Shown here: positions 24,553-33,494 of the stretch, in pieces
Layout: each line of letters starts with the position of its first letter
Position numbering within the stretch: the first letter of the stretch is position 1
DNA from: Streptomyces hokutonensis
GTDB lineage: Bacteria > Actinomycetota > Actinomycetes > Streptomycetales > Streptomycetaceae
Length of the DNA stretch: 64,000 bases
Assembly (NCBI RefSeq): GCF_000376565.1
Contig: NZ_BARG01000006.1
Coordinates: 62,001 to 126,000, forward strand
Direction: 5' to 3'
The notes under the pieces: model-generated
Database searches by the model: none
What the model saw: only the letters and a program-made list of their open reading frames with translations
Told to the model about the DNA's origin: nothing
Made by a program: the position numbers and the translations under genes

Positions 24553-26058
24553 TCAGGCCCCGATGTCGGACCTCACCGCCGCCTCGACGAGGTCCGCCGC
24601 GTCCGCCGGCCTGATCGTCCCGGCCGCGACCGCAGCCGCCGTACGGGTCACCCACTGCCGCACGAACTCCGCGTGCGTGGGGTACAGAGCGGCAAGCTTC
24701 GCGCCACTGAAGGGAGTTGTCGTACCGAACAAGAAGCAGAACTGCGCCGATCCCGTCTGCCCCAGGCCCGACAGCGCGGCGACCGGCGCGTCCACGGCGG
24801 GGGTACGGATTCCGCCAGCGGCGTTGCCGTTGGCGTCCAGGACGAACGCGGGTGTGCCGTCGCTGCCTGTGGCCACCTGGAGTTGAGGGGTCCTGGCCGG
24901 TGGGAGCCCGGTCAAGACCCAGCTGCGCAGGGCGTGTTGGGCGGCGTCCATGACGTAGTGCGCCGGGCCGGTGTTGATCGGGGCGGCGCAGGAGAAGCCG
25001 GGGGTGCCGGTCGGCGGGTCGAGCATGGCCCCCAACTCCCCTTGGCTGACGGTTCCGTCACCCGTATCCGCGGCGCCGACGTTGGCGACATAGTCGTCTG
25101 CGTGCGCGGTGCCGGCCACCTCCCAGAACCGCAGGCGGGTGGTGTCTGATTGACGGGCCGTCAGGTACCCCAGGAGCATCAGGTCTGTCTCCGTCTGCAC
25201 GGTGAGCACCGGGACGTCCGTGTCGGTACGGAACTGGACGACCGACGGGGTCGGTACGTCGGCCTGGGGTGCCTGCGAGAGCGCTGCCGCGAATCCGGCC
25301 CGGCTGTGGACCAGGAATCCGTCGTACGCGTGCGCCAGGGGCTGGACCGCGTCGATGTACGTCGTGAGGCGGAACGCCGACTGTGACTCGCCCTCGGCCA
25401 GCACCGCGCGCGGGCGGAGGCCGCCGAGGATCGTGGCCGCGGAGTCCCGTACGGCCTGTCCGGCCTGGGAGAAGATGTCGTAGGAGTAGCTGTCCCCGGG
25501 ATGGGACAGGGCCGCGTAACGGGCCGGGTCGGCGGCCTTGGTGGCGGCCACGCCGGTCGCCTGGGCGGAGACGCCGATCCAGGCGTAGCCCTCGCGGATC
25601 AGTTCGTTGTGGGTGTAGATCCACTCCGGGGCCACGTCCAGGCCGGCGGAGACGTTGAGCCACTCGACCACGACCGTCCCGTTGAAACGGGCCGGATTAG
25701 ATGGCCTGTTCATGACAAGCCTGGTGGTGTACGGCGCGGTGCTCGCCGGCGTCACGTCCCAGCGGCCGTCCGACCCCAGCGGTACGGCCGAGGTGTAGGA
25801 GCTGGCCGCGCCGGAGAGGAAGAACTCCGACTGCGTGTATCCCACGCTCGCGAGGTCGAATGTCGTGCCTTGCAGTACGACCGCACCCTTGCCCCCCGTG
25901 ACCGGGCCGGTGACCGTCGCCGCACCAACCGCGGTTGCGGCCTGGGCAGTTGGCGCCGAGAGCCCTAAGAATCCTAAGAACAGGCAGACGCTTGCCACGA
26001 CATTCAGCACCGGACGTCGGCGACTTCGAGTGGGCGGTCGTTGTCTCGCGTCGTTCAT
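24553..26058 (-). CDS. Secreted alpha/beta-hydrolase-domain protein
   Basis: 501 residues; a signal peptide (VASVCLFLGFLGLSAPTAQA) is followed by a large esterase-like domain. WLNVSAGLDVAPEWIYTH and IREGYAWIGVSAQ are typical of the actinobacterial family annotated as alpha/beta hydrolase domain-containing protein. EGESQSAFRL supplies the G-x-S-x-S nucleophile elbow, and a later AGTAHADDY His may complete the triad. The substrate is unknown. Its start lies just downstream of the co-directional TetR regulator gene, which probably controls it. Confidence 0.82.
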   Translation of the reverse strand: MNDARQRPPTRSRRRPVLNVVASVCLFLGFLGLSAPTAQAATAVGAATVTGPVTGGKGAVVLQGTTFDLASVGYTQSEFFLSGAASSYTSAVPLGSDGRWDVTPASTAPYTTRLVMNRPSNPARFNGTVVVEWLNVSAGLDVAPEWIYTHNELIREGYAWIGVSAQATGVAATKAADPARYAALSHPGDSYSYDIFSQAGQAVRDSAATILGGLRPRAVLAEGESQSAFRLTTYIDAVQPLAHAYDGFLVHSRAGFAAALSQAPQADVPTPSVVQFRTDTDVPVLTVQTETDLMLLGYLTARQSDTTRLRFWEVAGTAHADDYVANVGAADTGDGTVSQGELGAMLDPPTGTPGFSCAAPINTGPAHYVMDAAQHALRSWVLTGLPPARTPQLQVATGSDGTPAFVLDANGNAAGGIRTPAVDAPVAALSGLGQTGSAQFCFLFGTTTPFSGAKLAALYPTHAEFVRQWVTRTAAAVAAGTIRPADAADLVEAAVRSDIGA

Positions 26059-26085
26059 GAGTGATGCCTCCTCGGAATGGTTGTC

Positions 26086-26694
26086 CTACGGCTCGGGAAG
26101 CCCCGCCCGCAGTCGCGCGAGCGCGTCGGCCGTCAGCTCGGCGAGGTCCGACTCGCCTTTGCTCTCAAGCCACATGAAGACCGTGAGTCGTAGGGCGTTC
26201 GCCGCTACGACGCCGGTCAGGCGCGGGTACAGATCGGTGCGCGCGTCCGTTCCGGTGCGTTCGGCGATGATCTCGGTGAGCTGCTCGCCGAGTCGCTCGA
26301 AGATCGCCAGCTGCGAACCCAGCAACGCCCGGCTCGCCATCACCATCCGTACCTTGACGGCCAGTTGCTCCAACTGCTCCGGTGGCAGGAACGCCGAGAA
26401 CGTCAGCGCGTGTCGCAGCGACTCCCACAGCGGTTCGCCGGTCGGGCGGGCGCGCAGGCCGTCGGCGATGTAGCCCATGCCGTCGACCAGTTCGGCGACG
26501 ATCGCCTCCTCCTTGCCGGAGAAGTAGTTGCGGAAGGTGCGCGGCGACACGTCCGCGGCCTCGGCGATCGCGTCGGCGGTGACGTTCTCCACCCCGCGCT
26601 CCAGCGCCAGCCGCATCGCCGCGCTCGCCAGCGCGGCGCGCGTCTGCGCCTTCTTGCGCTCCCGTAGACCCGTCAGAGCCTTCTCCGCCGTCAC
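26086..26694 (-). CDS. TetR-family transcriptional regulator
   Basis: 202 residues. HTH at about residues 28-60: VTADAIAEAADVSPRTFRNYFSGKEEA is split across the second and third helices in the usual TetR way. The C-terminal helical ligand domain is diverse. GTG 26694 is taken as the start because the upstream codons are not protein-like. It lies between the HupE gene and the secreted hydrolase and is probably co-transcribed with the latter. Confidence 0.88.
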   Translation of the reverse strand: MTAEKALTGLRERKKAQTRAALASAAMRLALERGVENVTADAIAEAADVSPRTFRNYFSGKEEAIVAELVDGMGYIADGLRARPTGEPLWESLRHALTFSAFLPPEQLEQLAVKVRMVMASRALLGSQLAIFERLGEQLTEIIAERTGTDARTDLYPRLTGVVAANALRLTVFMWLESKGESDLAELTADALARLRAGLPEP

Positions 26695-26777
26695 GCCCCG
26701 GACCGTACTCCGACTTGCCGGAAGGGAAAAGATGCCGGGACGGCAAACTTTTCGAGCGACCGAACCTGCACCCCTCC

Positions 26778-28151
26778 CTATACGGCGGGCTCCATCACCG
26801 TCTCCAACTCCGTTGCCCCGCGCCCCCGTTGGCGGACAACCACCATCCAACCGACCGCCACCACCGCCCCCACCCCGAGCACCGTCAGCATCCCCGTCGT
26901 ATGCGCCCCCGCACTGTCCGCCGCCCTCGCCACCGGGTTGGGCAGCCCCAGGCGGTCCGCCAGCCAGCCGATCGCCGCCGTGGCCGTGATCAGCGCGCCG
27001 GTCACTCGCAGGGCGGGCTGTATTCGCAGTCGCGCCAGTACCAGCAGCGACGGCAACGCCAGGCAGACCAGCAGGAGTTGGACCAGTTCGATGCCGAGGT
27101 TGAAGGCGAGGAGGCTGGACGCCAACTGGCCTGTGGACAGGTGCATTTCGGCGAGGACGAAGGAGAACGCCATGCCGTGGCCGAGGCCGAAGACGCCCGC
27201 CACGAGGGCTTCCCTGCCGGGGAACAGCGGGCGGATCGCGTGGACCGCGCCCACGAGAATGCTCGCCGCGATGAACGCCTCGACCGGTCGGCCCGGGATC
27301 TGGAGGCGGGTCAGGGCGGAGGTGGCCAGTGCGACCGAGTGGCCGACGGTGAACGCGAGGGTGATGCGGGCGATGCGCGTGAGTGCCGTACGGGGGCCCG
27401 CCAGGCCGCCGTTCCAGCGTCCGCCGGCCGCCAACAGCGGTGCGGGCAGCAGCAGGATGAGCAGGAACAGGAGGTGGTCGGTGCCGGTGAGGATGTGGTT
27501 GGCGCCCAGCTGGAGCATGGCCATGAAGCCTCGCCACGCGCTGCCCCTGCCGAGGTCGACCGTCAGTGGCGGGACCTTCATGTGGCGGACGTCGAGGCGG
27601 ATCGTGCCCACCTGGGTGGCGCCGTCGCCGGTGACCTGACCCGCCGCCCAGTCCTGACGTACCGTCACGAGGGTTATATGCGTGACTACTTGGTGCACTA
27701 TCACGTCGTAGTCGAAGGTGAAGTGCCGTACGTCGGCGCCGGCGGGCGGGGTGAGTACCGCCTTCGCGACCAGCTCGCGGTAGGGGCCCGTGGAGGTCTG
27801 TTCGGTGCGGCTGAGGCTCAGAGCGCCGATGGTGACCTGCCAGGCCTGGCCCTTGAGGGTGGTCGGGCGGATGTGGGCGGCGAGGTACGTCCGGATCGCC
27901 TTCGACCTGGCGGGGAGGGCCGTCGACTTGACGGTGGTGAGGTCGATGCCGCTTGCCGTCGCGAAGTCGCCCACCGGCAGGGCCAGTTGGGCGGTGACGG
28001 AGTCCTTGTACACGTCGAGCTGGACCACCGAGTGCGGCATCGGGTGCGCGGCGGCCGGCGACGCTCCGAGGAGGAGCGCCGCCGGTACCGCGATCGCGAT
28101 CCCGGCCACCAGGCGAAGCGCTGTGGTCAGCCAAGTTCGCGGTCGGGTCAT
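26778..28151 (-). CDS. HupE/UreJ-family membrane protein
   Basis: 457 residues. A signal-type helix (ending GASPAAAHP) precedes an extracytoplasmic beta-rich domain of about 200 residues, then six or seven membrane segments with the HupE signatures GANHILTGTDHLLFLL and FGLGHGMAFSFVLAEM. The His and Asp residues in the membrane part suggest metal (nickel or cobalt) handling, as proposed for the family. Its ATG overlaps the stop of the DUF3500 gene, so the two form an operon. Confidence 0.85.
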   Translation of the reverse strand: MTRPRTWLTTALRLVAGIAIAVPAALLLGASPAAAHPMPHSVVQLDVYKDSVTAQLALPVGDFATASGIDLTTVKSTALPARSKAIRTYLAAHIRPTTLKGQAWQVTIGALSLSRTEQTSTGPYRELVAKAVLTPPAGADVRHFTFDYDVIVHQVVTHITLVTVRQDWAAGQVTGDGATQVGTIRLDVRHMKVPPLTVDLGRGSAWRGFMAMLQLGANHILTGTDHLLFLLILLLPAPLLAAGGRWNGGLAGPRTALTRIARITLAFTVGHSVALATSALTRLQIPGRPVEAFIAASILVGAVHAIRPLFPGREALVAGVFGLGHGMAFSFVLAEMHLSTGQLASSLLAFNLGIELVQLLLVCLALPSLLVLARLRIQPALRVTGALITATAAIGWLADRLGLPNPVARAADSAGAHTTGMLTVLGVGAVVAVGWMVVVRQRGRGATELETVMEPAV

Positions 28152-29410
28152 GAGAAGGTGAACTCGCTGCCGTAGTCGCGGGTGTGGTCGCGGTACACGG
28201 TGTGGTAGTGGATCTGGTCCCGGTACACGACACCGTTCTGGCAGACGAACTCGACCCAGACGCCGGGGCCGTCGATGCGCACGTAGTCGCCCTGGGTGTC
28301 GAGGGCGGTGGTGCCGGAGTAGGCGACGTAGGTCTGGTTCAGCTCGTGCTCGTACGTCTTCATGAGCTTCTTCGCGGTGGCGTCGTCCACGTTGGCGATC
28401 CAGGGGTGGATGGCCTTGAGGACCAGCTGCTTCTGCTTCGGGGAGAGCGTGCTGACCTTGATGCCCTCCTTCGTCTCCGGGAACTGGCCGTCCTGGCCCG
28501 GGCCGAGGAGTACGTCGCTGAAGGACTCCGACAGCTTGGCGGTGGCCAGCTGCTCCGTGCTCAGGCTGCCGGTGAGGGCGAGGAGGCCGTCGCGCATGGT
28601 CGCGAGCGGGGAGTACGTGGTGCCGTCGTCGTCGGTCCAGGTGGTGGGCTCCACGCCGACGAAGAACGGGCTGGCGCCCGCGACCTTGCCGTTCTTGTAG
28701 GTGAGGTTGAGGGCCAAGTGGTGGCCGCCGAAGTGCAGTTGCCAGGTGCCGGTGGCGGAGGGGGTACCGAGGAAGGCGAGGAAGTAGACGCCGCTGCCGT
28801 AGCCGCCGAGGCCGCCGCCTCCGGTGCCGCCGGAGGGCGGGGTGCCGGTCGGGACGTCGGTCGGCGCGTCGGTGGCTGTCGCGGACGGGTCCGCGGAGGC
28901 CGTGCTCGACGCGGTGTCCGACGGTGCCGGGCCCGCGGAGCTGGTGCTCTGTGCGGCGTTGAGCACGTCGTCGGCCTTGATGATCTGGGTGATCTGGTCG
29001 TACCCGGTGTTCTTGCCGGTGCCCGTGGCGAGCTTCAACACCTTCATGGCGGCGGCCAGTTGAGTGTCCGTCAGGGAACCGAGCTGGATGCCGGGACGGC
29101 AGGTGGAGCCGCAGGGGAGGTTCGACCACGCGGTGGCGTTGGCCTGCGTGAGGTCGAGCAGGGTGGAGGCCTGCTGGTCGGCGTCCAGCGTGTTCAGGAA
29201 CTCGTTGGCCGCGCTGACCACGGCGCCGACGCCGGTGGCCTTCTTGTCGACGGGGCGCTTGACGCCCGCCGCCGATTTACCGGTTCCGGTGTCCGTCGAG
29301 GCATTCGCCACGGCGAAACCGCCGCCGACCAGCACAATTGCGGTAACGGCTCCGGCTATGCCGCGCCAGGTCCGTCTGGTGCGGACCAGACGGGTTCTGT
29401 CTCTGCTCAC
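28148..29410 (-). CDS. DUF3500 secreted protein
   Basis: 420 residues. A membrane-anchoring or signal helix (GIAGAVTAIVLVGGGFAVA) is followed by a DUF3500 domain split by a Ser/Thr/Pro/Gly-rich insertion (about 145-200). YFLAFLGTPSATGTWQLHFG, GHHLALNLTY, and a His-rich C-terminus (QIHYHTVYRDHTRDYG) are family hallmarks. GTG 29410 has GAAGGAG at good spacing. DUF3500 proteins accompany HupE-like proteins, which suggests a metal-related pair outside the membrane. Confidence 0.85.
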   Translation of the reverse strand: MSRDRTRLVRTRRTWRGIAGAVTAIVLVGGGFAVANASTDTGTGKSAAGVKRPVDKKATGVGAVVSAANEFLNTLDADQQASTLLDLTQANATAWSNLPCGSTCRPGIQLGSLTDTQLAAAMKVLKLATGTGKNTGYDQITQIIKADDVLNAAQSTSSAGPAPSDTASSTASADPSATATDAPTDVPTGTPPSGGTGGGGLGGYGSGVYFLAFLGTPSATGTWQLHFGGHHLALNLTYKNGKVAGASPFFVGVEPTTWTDDDGTTYSPLATMRDGLLALTGSLSTEQLATAKLSESFSDVLLGPGQDGQFPETKEGIKVSTLSPKQKQLVLKAIHPWIANVDDATAKKLMKTYEHELNQTYVAYSGTTALDTQGDYVRIDGPGVWVEFVCQNGVVYRDQIHYHTVYRDHTRDYGSEFTFS

Positions 29411-29492
29411 GAACGACTCCTTCGATTTCGGTAATTCCAGAGATTCCGCTCGTCAGCGGAGCGCCGACCGGCCGTTCGCGCGATTGTTGACA

Positions 29493-29522
29493 ACATTATC
29501 GACGTTCTTACCGAAATCTCAA
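29493..29522 (-). promoter_or_regulatory. Candidate promoter for the DUF3500-HupE operon
   Basis: Read leftward: TTGAGA (29522-29517), an 18-base spacer, then TAATGT (29498-29493), about 83 bases before the GTG at 29410. The region is locally AT-rich. It is a plausible housekeeping-sigma promoter. Confidence 0.45.
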
Positions 29523-29654
29523 CGGTCCATCACGTGGATAAAATAAGTTTCAGGTTCCACAGCAATGCGGACTGAATTCAGAGAATTCACTTATGTATTT
29601 GACAGGCTATGCTTGTCGCGCGAATAGGGTTTCCTGCTATCGGAGAGGCACATC

Positions 29655-29966
29655 ATGGCCAAGGTCCCGAACATTCCCAGCGCGGTGGTCGCCGCGAGCG
29701 GGCTCGTCGGCGGGTACGGCGTGGCCCGCTGGACGAAGAAGCGTCAACTGGGCGGGGCCGTACTGGCAGTTGCCGGGGCCGCGGCCGCGCAGCAGTGGCG
29801 GCAGCGGGCCGGCGGAAAGGCAGCCGGGGCACTCACGGTCGCCTATGTCGCCGCGTTCGCCGGGTCCCACCCGCTGGCCAAGAAGGTCGGCGCCTGGCCC
29901 GCGGTCCTGGGCGTCGCGGGCGCCGTCGCGGTCGCGTCCTGGGCGGTCGCCGACCGGCAGGCGTGA
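29655..29966 (+). CDS. Small Gly/Ala-rich membrane protein
   Basis: 103 residues with three hydrophobic segments (VVAASGLVGGYGVA, GAVLAVAGAAAA, VLGVAGAVAVASWAV) and a basic linker. ATG 29655 is preceded by GGAGAGG. No family recognised. The upstream TTGACA at about 29599 may belong to its promoter. Confidence 0.7.
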   Translation: MAKVPNIPSAVVAASGLVGGYGVARWTKKRQLGGAVLAVAGAAAAQQWRQRAGGKAAGALTVAYVAAFAGSHPLAKKVGAWPAVLGVAGAVAVASWAVADRQA

Positions 29967-30016
29967 CCCCCGACGCGTTGTCAGTTGTCACCAAGAAGCG
30001 CGTCCGCTACGGCGGT

Positions 30017-30439
30017 TCAGCAGCCGTGGGCCGACAGCACGCCCTCCGCCGAGTCCTCCTCGCACGGGCGGAAACGTCGGCCCACCGCCGATGCCACCAG
30101 CACCCCCACACCGATCACGAGCGTCGCGAACGCCCACTGCTGGGGCCATTCGGCCTCGTCGGGCCAGTTGGCATAGCCCCGCGGGTGGGTGACGTACATC
30201 AGGCCGGCCGGGGGCACCGCCACCAGCAGCACGGGCCAGGCCGGGTCGTCGCGGCGGCCGAGGTAGCCCGCCAGGAGCAGCAGGAGCGCCGCGAGGACGA
30301 GCACGCCGGGGACGGACGCCCCCGTCCAGGCGACGCACACGAAGTACGCCGCCGACGCGAGGGCGGCGCCGAGCGCGCGGGTCAGCCAGCGTTCCGGCCA
30401 GGGGCGGGTCCGCAGGGGGCTCAGCAACTTCTCGGTCAT
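30017..30439 (-). CDS. Membrane protein of unknown function
   Basis: 140 residues with three to four predicted membrane helices (ALASAAYFVCVAWTGA, GVLVLAALLLLLAGYL, LLVAVPPAGLMYV, FATLVIGVGVLVASAVG). ATG 30439 gives MTEKLLSPLRTRPWPERWL. No family recognised. It lies after the MFS gene on the same strand and is separated from it by about 70 bases. Confidence 0.7.
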   Translation of the reverse strand: MTEKLLSPLRTRPWPERWLTRALGAALASAAYFVCVAWTGASVPGVLVLAALLLLLAGYLGRRDDPAWPVLLVAVPPAGLMYVTHPRGYANWPDEAEWPQQWAFATLVIGVGVLVASAVGRRFRPCEEDSAEGVLSAHGC

Positions 30440-30506
30440 GCGTACGAGGGTTCCCGCATCGGACGGGGGCGCGACAGAGTACGCGTACTCAGATCCGCCC
30501 GCCCTC

Positions 30507-32018
30507 TCACGCCGGGCGCGCGGCGGCCCCCGCCGCACGCCCCGACCCCACCGCCGTCAACGGCGTGGCCACATCCTCCAGCGACCGCCGCTCCGCCCGT
30601 ACCGCCAGCGCCGCCGCCACCAGTCCCGCCGCGCACATCAAGCCCGCCCCGATCTGGAACGCGAGCACCGTGTCGGCGACCTTGCCCGTGCCCGTCAGGT
30701 CCGCGAAGAGCAGCGGGCCGCTGATGCCACCGGCGGCCGTGCCGAGGGCGTAGAAGAAGGCGATCGACATGGCGCGGGTCTCCATCGGGAAGATCTCCGA
30801 CACCGTCAGATACGCGCTGGACGCGCCCGCCGAGGCGAAGAACAGCACCGCGCACCAGCACGCGGTCAGCGTCCCCGCGCTCAGCGAACCCCGGTCGAAC
30901 AGCCACGCCGTGCCGAACAGCAGCAGCCCCGAGAGCAGATACGTCGACGAGATCATCGTGCGCCGGCCCACCGTGTCGAAGAGCTTGCCGAGCAGCAGCG
31001 GGCCCAGGAAGTTGCCGACAGCGATGACCGCGAAGTAGTAACCCGTGTTGCCCGTGGGGACGTTGAAGAACTTGGTCAGGATCGCGCCGAAGCCGAACGT
31101 GATCGCGTTGTACAGGAACGCCTGCCCGATGAAGAGGGAGAAGCCCAGCGTCGCGCGCTTGGGATAGTCCCGGAAGATCGTGCGGGCGATCTCGCCGAAG
31201 GAGACGCTCTCGCGCTGGTGGATGGTGATCTCCCCCTCGGCGGGCGGGAGTTCACGGCCCTGTTCGGCCTCTATCCGGCGCTCGATCGACGTCACCACCT
31301 CGTCCGCCTCCCGGTCCCGGCCGTGGATCAGCAGCCAGCGCGGGCTTTCCGGGACGTGCCGTCGTACGAGGAGGATCACCAGGGCGAGTACGGCGCCCAG
31401 CGCGAAGGTCAGCCGCCAGCCCACGTCCGGCGCGAAGACGCTCGTGTTCAGCGCGAGGATCGACAGCAGCGAGCCACCCACCGCGCCCACCCAGAAACTG
31501 CCGTTGATGATCAGGTCCACACGGCCCCGGCAGTACGACGGGATCAGCTCGTCGATCGCGGAGTTGATCGCCGCGTACTCGCCGCCGATGCCGAAGCCGG
31601 TGAGGAAGCGGAACGTGAAGAACCACCAGGTGGAGAAGGAGACGGCGGTGAGCGCGGTGGCCGCCAGATACACCGCCAGCGTGATCATGAAGAGCTTTTT
31701 ACGGCCGTAGCGGTCGGTCAGCCGGCCCCAGAAGAGGGCGCCGACGCAGGCGCCCGCCACATACAGCGCGGCGGCGATGCCGGTGACCTGGCCGGAGCTG
31801 ATCGGCAGACCGCTGTCCGGCTCGGAGAGGCGGCCCGCGATGTTGCCGACGACCGTGACCTCCAGGCCGTCGAGGATCCACACGGTGCCGAGGCCGACGA
31901 CGATCGTCCAGTGCCAGCGGGACCACGGGAGGCGGTCCAGACGGGCGGGGATGGACGAAGTGATCGTCCGGCCGCCGCTCCCGGCCGGGATGTCGGCACT
32001 CGCGCTCACACTGGCCAT
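30507..32018 (-). CDS. MFS transporter, sugar-porter-like
   Basis: 503 residues, twelve helices. GRLTDRYGRKKLF is the loop 2-3 signature, GFGIGGEYAAINSAIDELIP and PESPRWLL are typical of the sugar/aromatic-acid porter branch. WILDGLEVTVVG in helix 1 is the usual entry motif. Uptake of a small organic substrate by proton symport is likely; the substrate is not determinable. A Ser/Ala/Gly-rich C-terminal tail follows the last helix. Confidence 0.88.
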   Translation of the reverse strand: MASVSASADIPAGSGGRTITSSIPARLDRLPWSRWHWTIVVGLGTVWILDGLEVTVVGNIAGRLSEPDSGLPISSGQVTGIAAALYVAGACVGALFWGRLTDRYGRKKLFMITLAVYLAATALTAVSFSTWWFFTFRFLTGFGIGGEYAAINSAIDELIPSYCRGRVDLIINGSFWVGAVGGSLLSILALNTSVFAPDVGWRLTFALGAVLALVILLVRRHVPESPRWLLIHGRDREADEVVTSIERRIEAEQGRELPPAEGEITIHQRESVSFGEIARTIFRDYPKRATLGFSLFIGQAFLYNAITFGFGAILTKFFNVPTGNTGYYFAVIAVGNFLGPLLLGKLFDTVGRRTMISSTYLLSGLLLFGTAWLFDRGSLSAGTLTACWCAVLFFASAGASSAYLTVSEIFPMETRAMSIAFFYALGTAAGGISGPLLFADLTGTGKVADTVLAFQIGAGLMCAAGLVAAALAVRAERRSLEDVATPLTAVGSGRAAGAAARPA

Positions 32019-32082
32019 GGGGTCCTCCTCGTCCCGCGAACCCCCTCCGGGTGCCCCGGAGAACCGGCCCCTACACGCCCGG

Positions 32083-33429
32083 CTACACCCCCACCACCCG
32101 CGACACCGTATAGATCAGCAACCCCGCCAACGACCCCACCACCGTGCCGTTGATCCGGATGAACTGCAGGTCGCGGCCGATGTTCGCCTCGATCTTGCGG
32201 GTCGTGTGTTCGGCGTCCCAGCTCGCCACCGTGTCCGTGATCAGGGAGGTGATCTCCTTGCGGTAGGTGGTGACGACGTACACCGCGGCGCCCTCCAGCC
32301 AGCCGTCGACCTTGGCCTGGAGCTTCGGTTCGACCGCCATGCGCGCGCCGAGCGACAGCAGGGAGGCCCGCACCCGCAGCCGTAGCTCACTGCGTTCGTC
32401 CTCGGCGGCCGACACGATCATCGAGCGGACGGACGTCCAGGCGCTGGCGATCAGGTCCTGGACCTCGCCGCGGCCGAGGACCTCGCCCTTGAGGCGCTCC
32501 ACCCGCGCGCGGGTGTCCGTGTCGGACTGGAGGTCGGCGGCGAAGTCGCCGAGGAAGCGGTCCAGGGCGCCGCGGGCCGGGTGGGAGGGCATGTCGCGCA
32601 TCTCGGTGACGAAGCGGAGCAGTTCCTTGTAGACGCGCTCGCCGATCCGCTTGTCGACGAATCTCGGGGTCCACCCGGGGGCGCCGCCCTCGACGGCGTC
32701 CATGACCTGCTCGTCGTGCAGGACGAGCCAGTCGTGCGCGCGGGTGACGATGAGGTCGACGACCCGCTTGTGACCGCCGTCGGCGACGATCTTCTCCAGC
32801 ATCTTCCCTATGCCGGGGGCGATCTCCTGGGCGTCGGCGCGGCGGGTGATCGCCTCGCCGACCACCGCCTGGACGTCGGAGTCCCGGAGCACCGTGAGGG
32901 CCCCGCGGAGGGCGGCCGACAGCTCCGCCGTCACCCGGTCGGCGTGATCCGGTACGGCCAGCCAGGCGCCGAGTCTGCTGCCGATGCCGACGGCGCGCAG
33001 CCGCTGCCGTACGACCTCCTCGGAGAGGAAGTTCTCGCCGACGAACTCGCCCAGGGAGACGCCCAGTTGGTCCTTCTTGGTGGGGATGATCGCGGTGTGC
33101 GGGATGGGCAGGCCGAGCGGGTGGCGGAAGAGCGCGGTGACCGCGAACCAGTCGGCCATCGCGCCCACCATGCCGGCCTCGGCCGCCGCGGCGACATAGC
33201 CCGCCCAGGGGCCCGCGCCCGAGTTCGACGCCCACTTGGCGAGCACGTACACGACGGCCACGAAGAGCAGCAGGGCCAGCGCCGTCAGCTTCATCCGGCG
33301 CACGCCGCGCTGCTTCTCCTCGTCGGCCGCGCTGAACGTGGTCATCGTGCGGCGGGACGAGGCCCCGTCGCTCTCAGCACCCACTTCCGTACGTTCCATC
33401 CGCTCCACCCGTTCGCCGGTACCGTGCAT
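32083..33429 (-). CDS. DUF445 membrane protein
   Basis: 448 residues. The DUF445 signature GMVGAMADWFAVTALFRHPL and IPHTAIIPTKKDQLGVSLG follows the first helix (LALLLFVAVVYVLA); a long amphipathic helical region fills the middle, and a C-terminal helix (IRINGTVVGSLAGLLIYTVS) closes it. ATG 33429 has AAGGGA six bases upstream; ATG 33399 is an alternative. Family function is unknown; an envelope role is likely. Confidence 0.88.
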   Translation of the reverse strand: MHGTGERVERMERTEVGAESDGASSRRTMTTFSAADEEKQRGVRRMKLTALALLLFVAVVYVLAKWASNSGAGPWAGYVAAAAEAGMVGAMADWFAVTALFRHPLGLPIPHTAIIPTKKDQLGVSLGEFVGENFLSEEVVRQRLRAVGIGSRLGAWLAVPDHADRVTAELSAALRGALTVLRDSDVQAVVGEAITRRADAQEIAPGIGKMLEKIVADGGHKRVVDLIVTRAHDWLVLHDEQVMDAVEGGAPGWTPRFVDKRIGERVYKELLRFVTEMRDMPSHPARGALDRFLGDFAADLQSDTDTRARVERLKGEVLGRGEVQDLIASAWTSVRSMIVSAAEDERSELRLRVRASLLSLGARMAVEPKLQAKVDGWLEGAAVYVVTTYRKEITSLITDTVASWDAEHTTRKIEANIGRDLQFIRINGTVVGSLAGLLIYTVSRVVGV

Positions 33430-33494
33430 ATTGTCCCTTCCTGACCGACTCCCGGGACAGAACAGGAGTTCCCGACGTCACCCGAAAGGGCAAA

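Noticed and set aside
26086..28233. A 715-codon leftward frame covering the TetR gene and much of the HupE region
   Set aside because: Only the last 202 codons are protein-like (TetR). The remainder is Pro/Arg/Gly-rich shadow of the HupE gene, which is in another frame with clear membrane segments.
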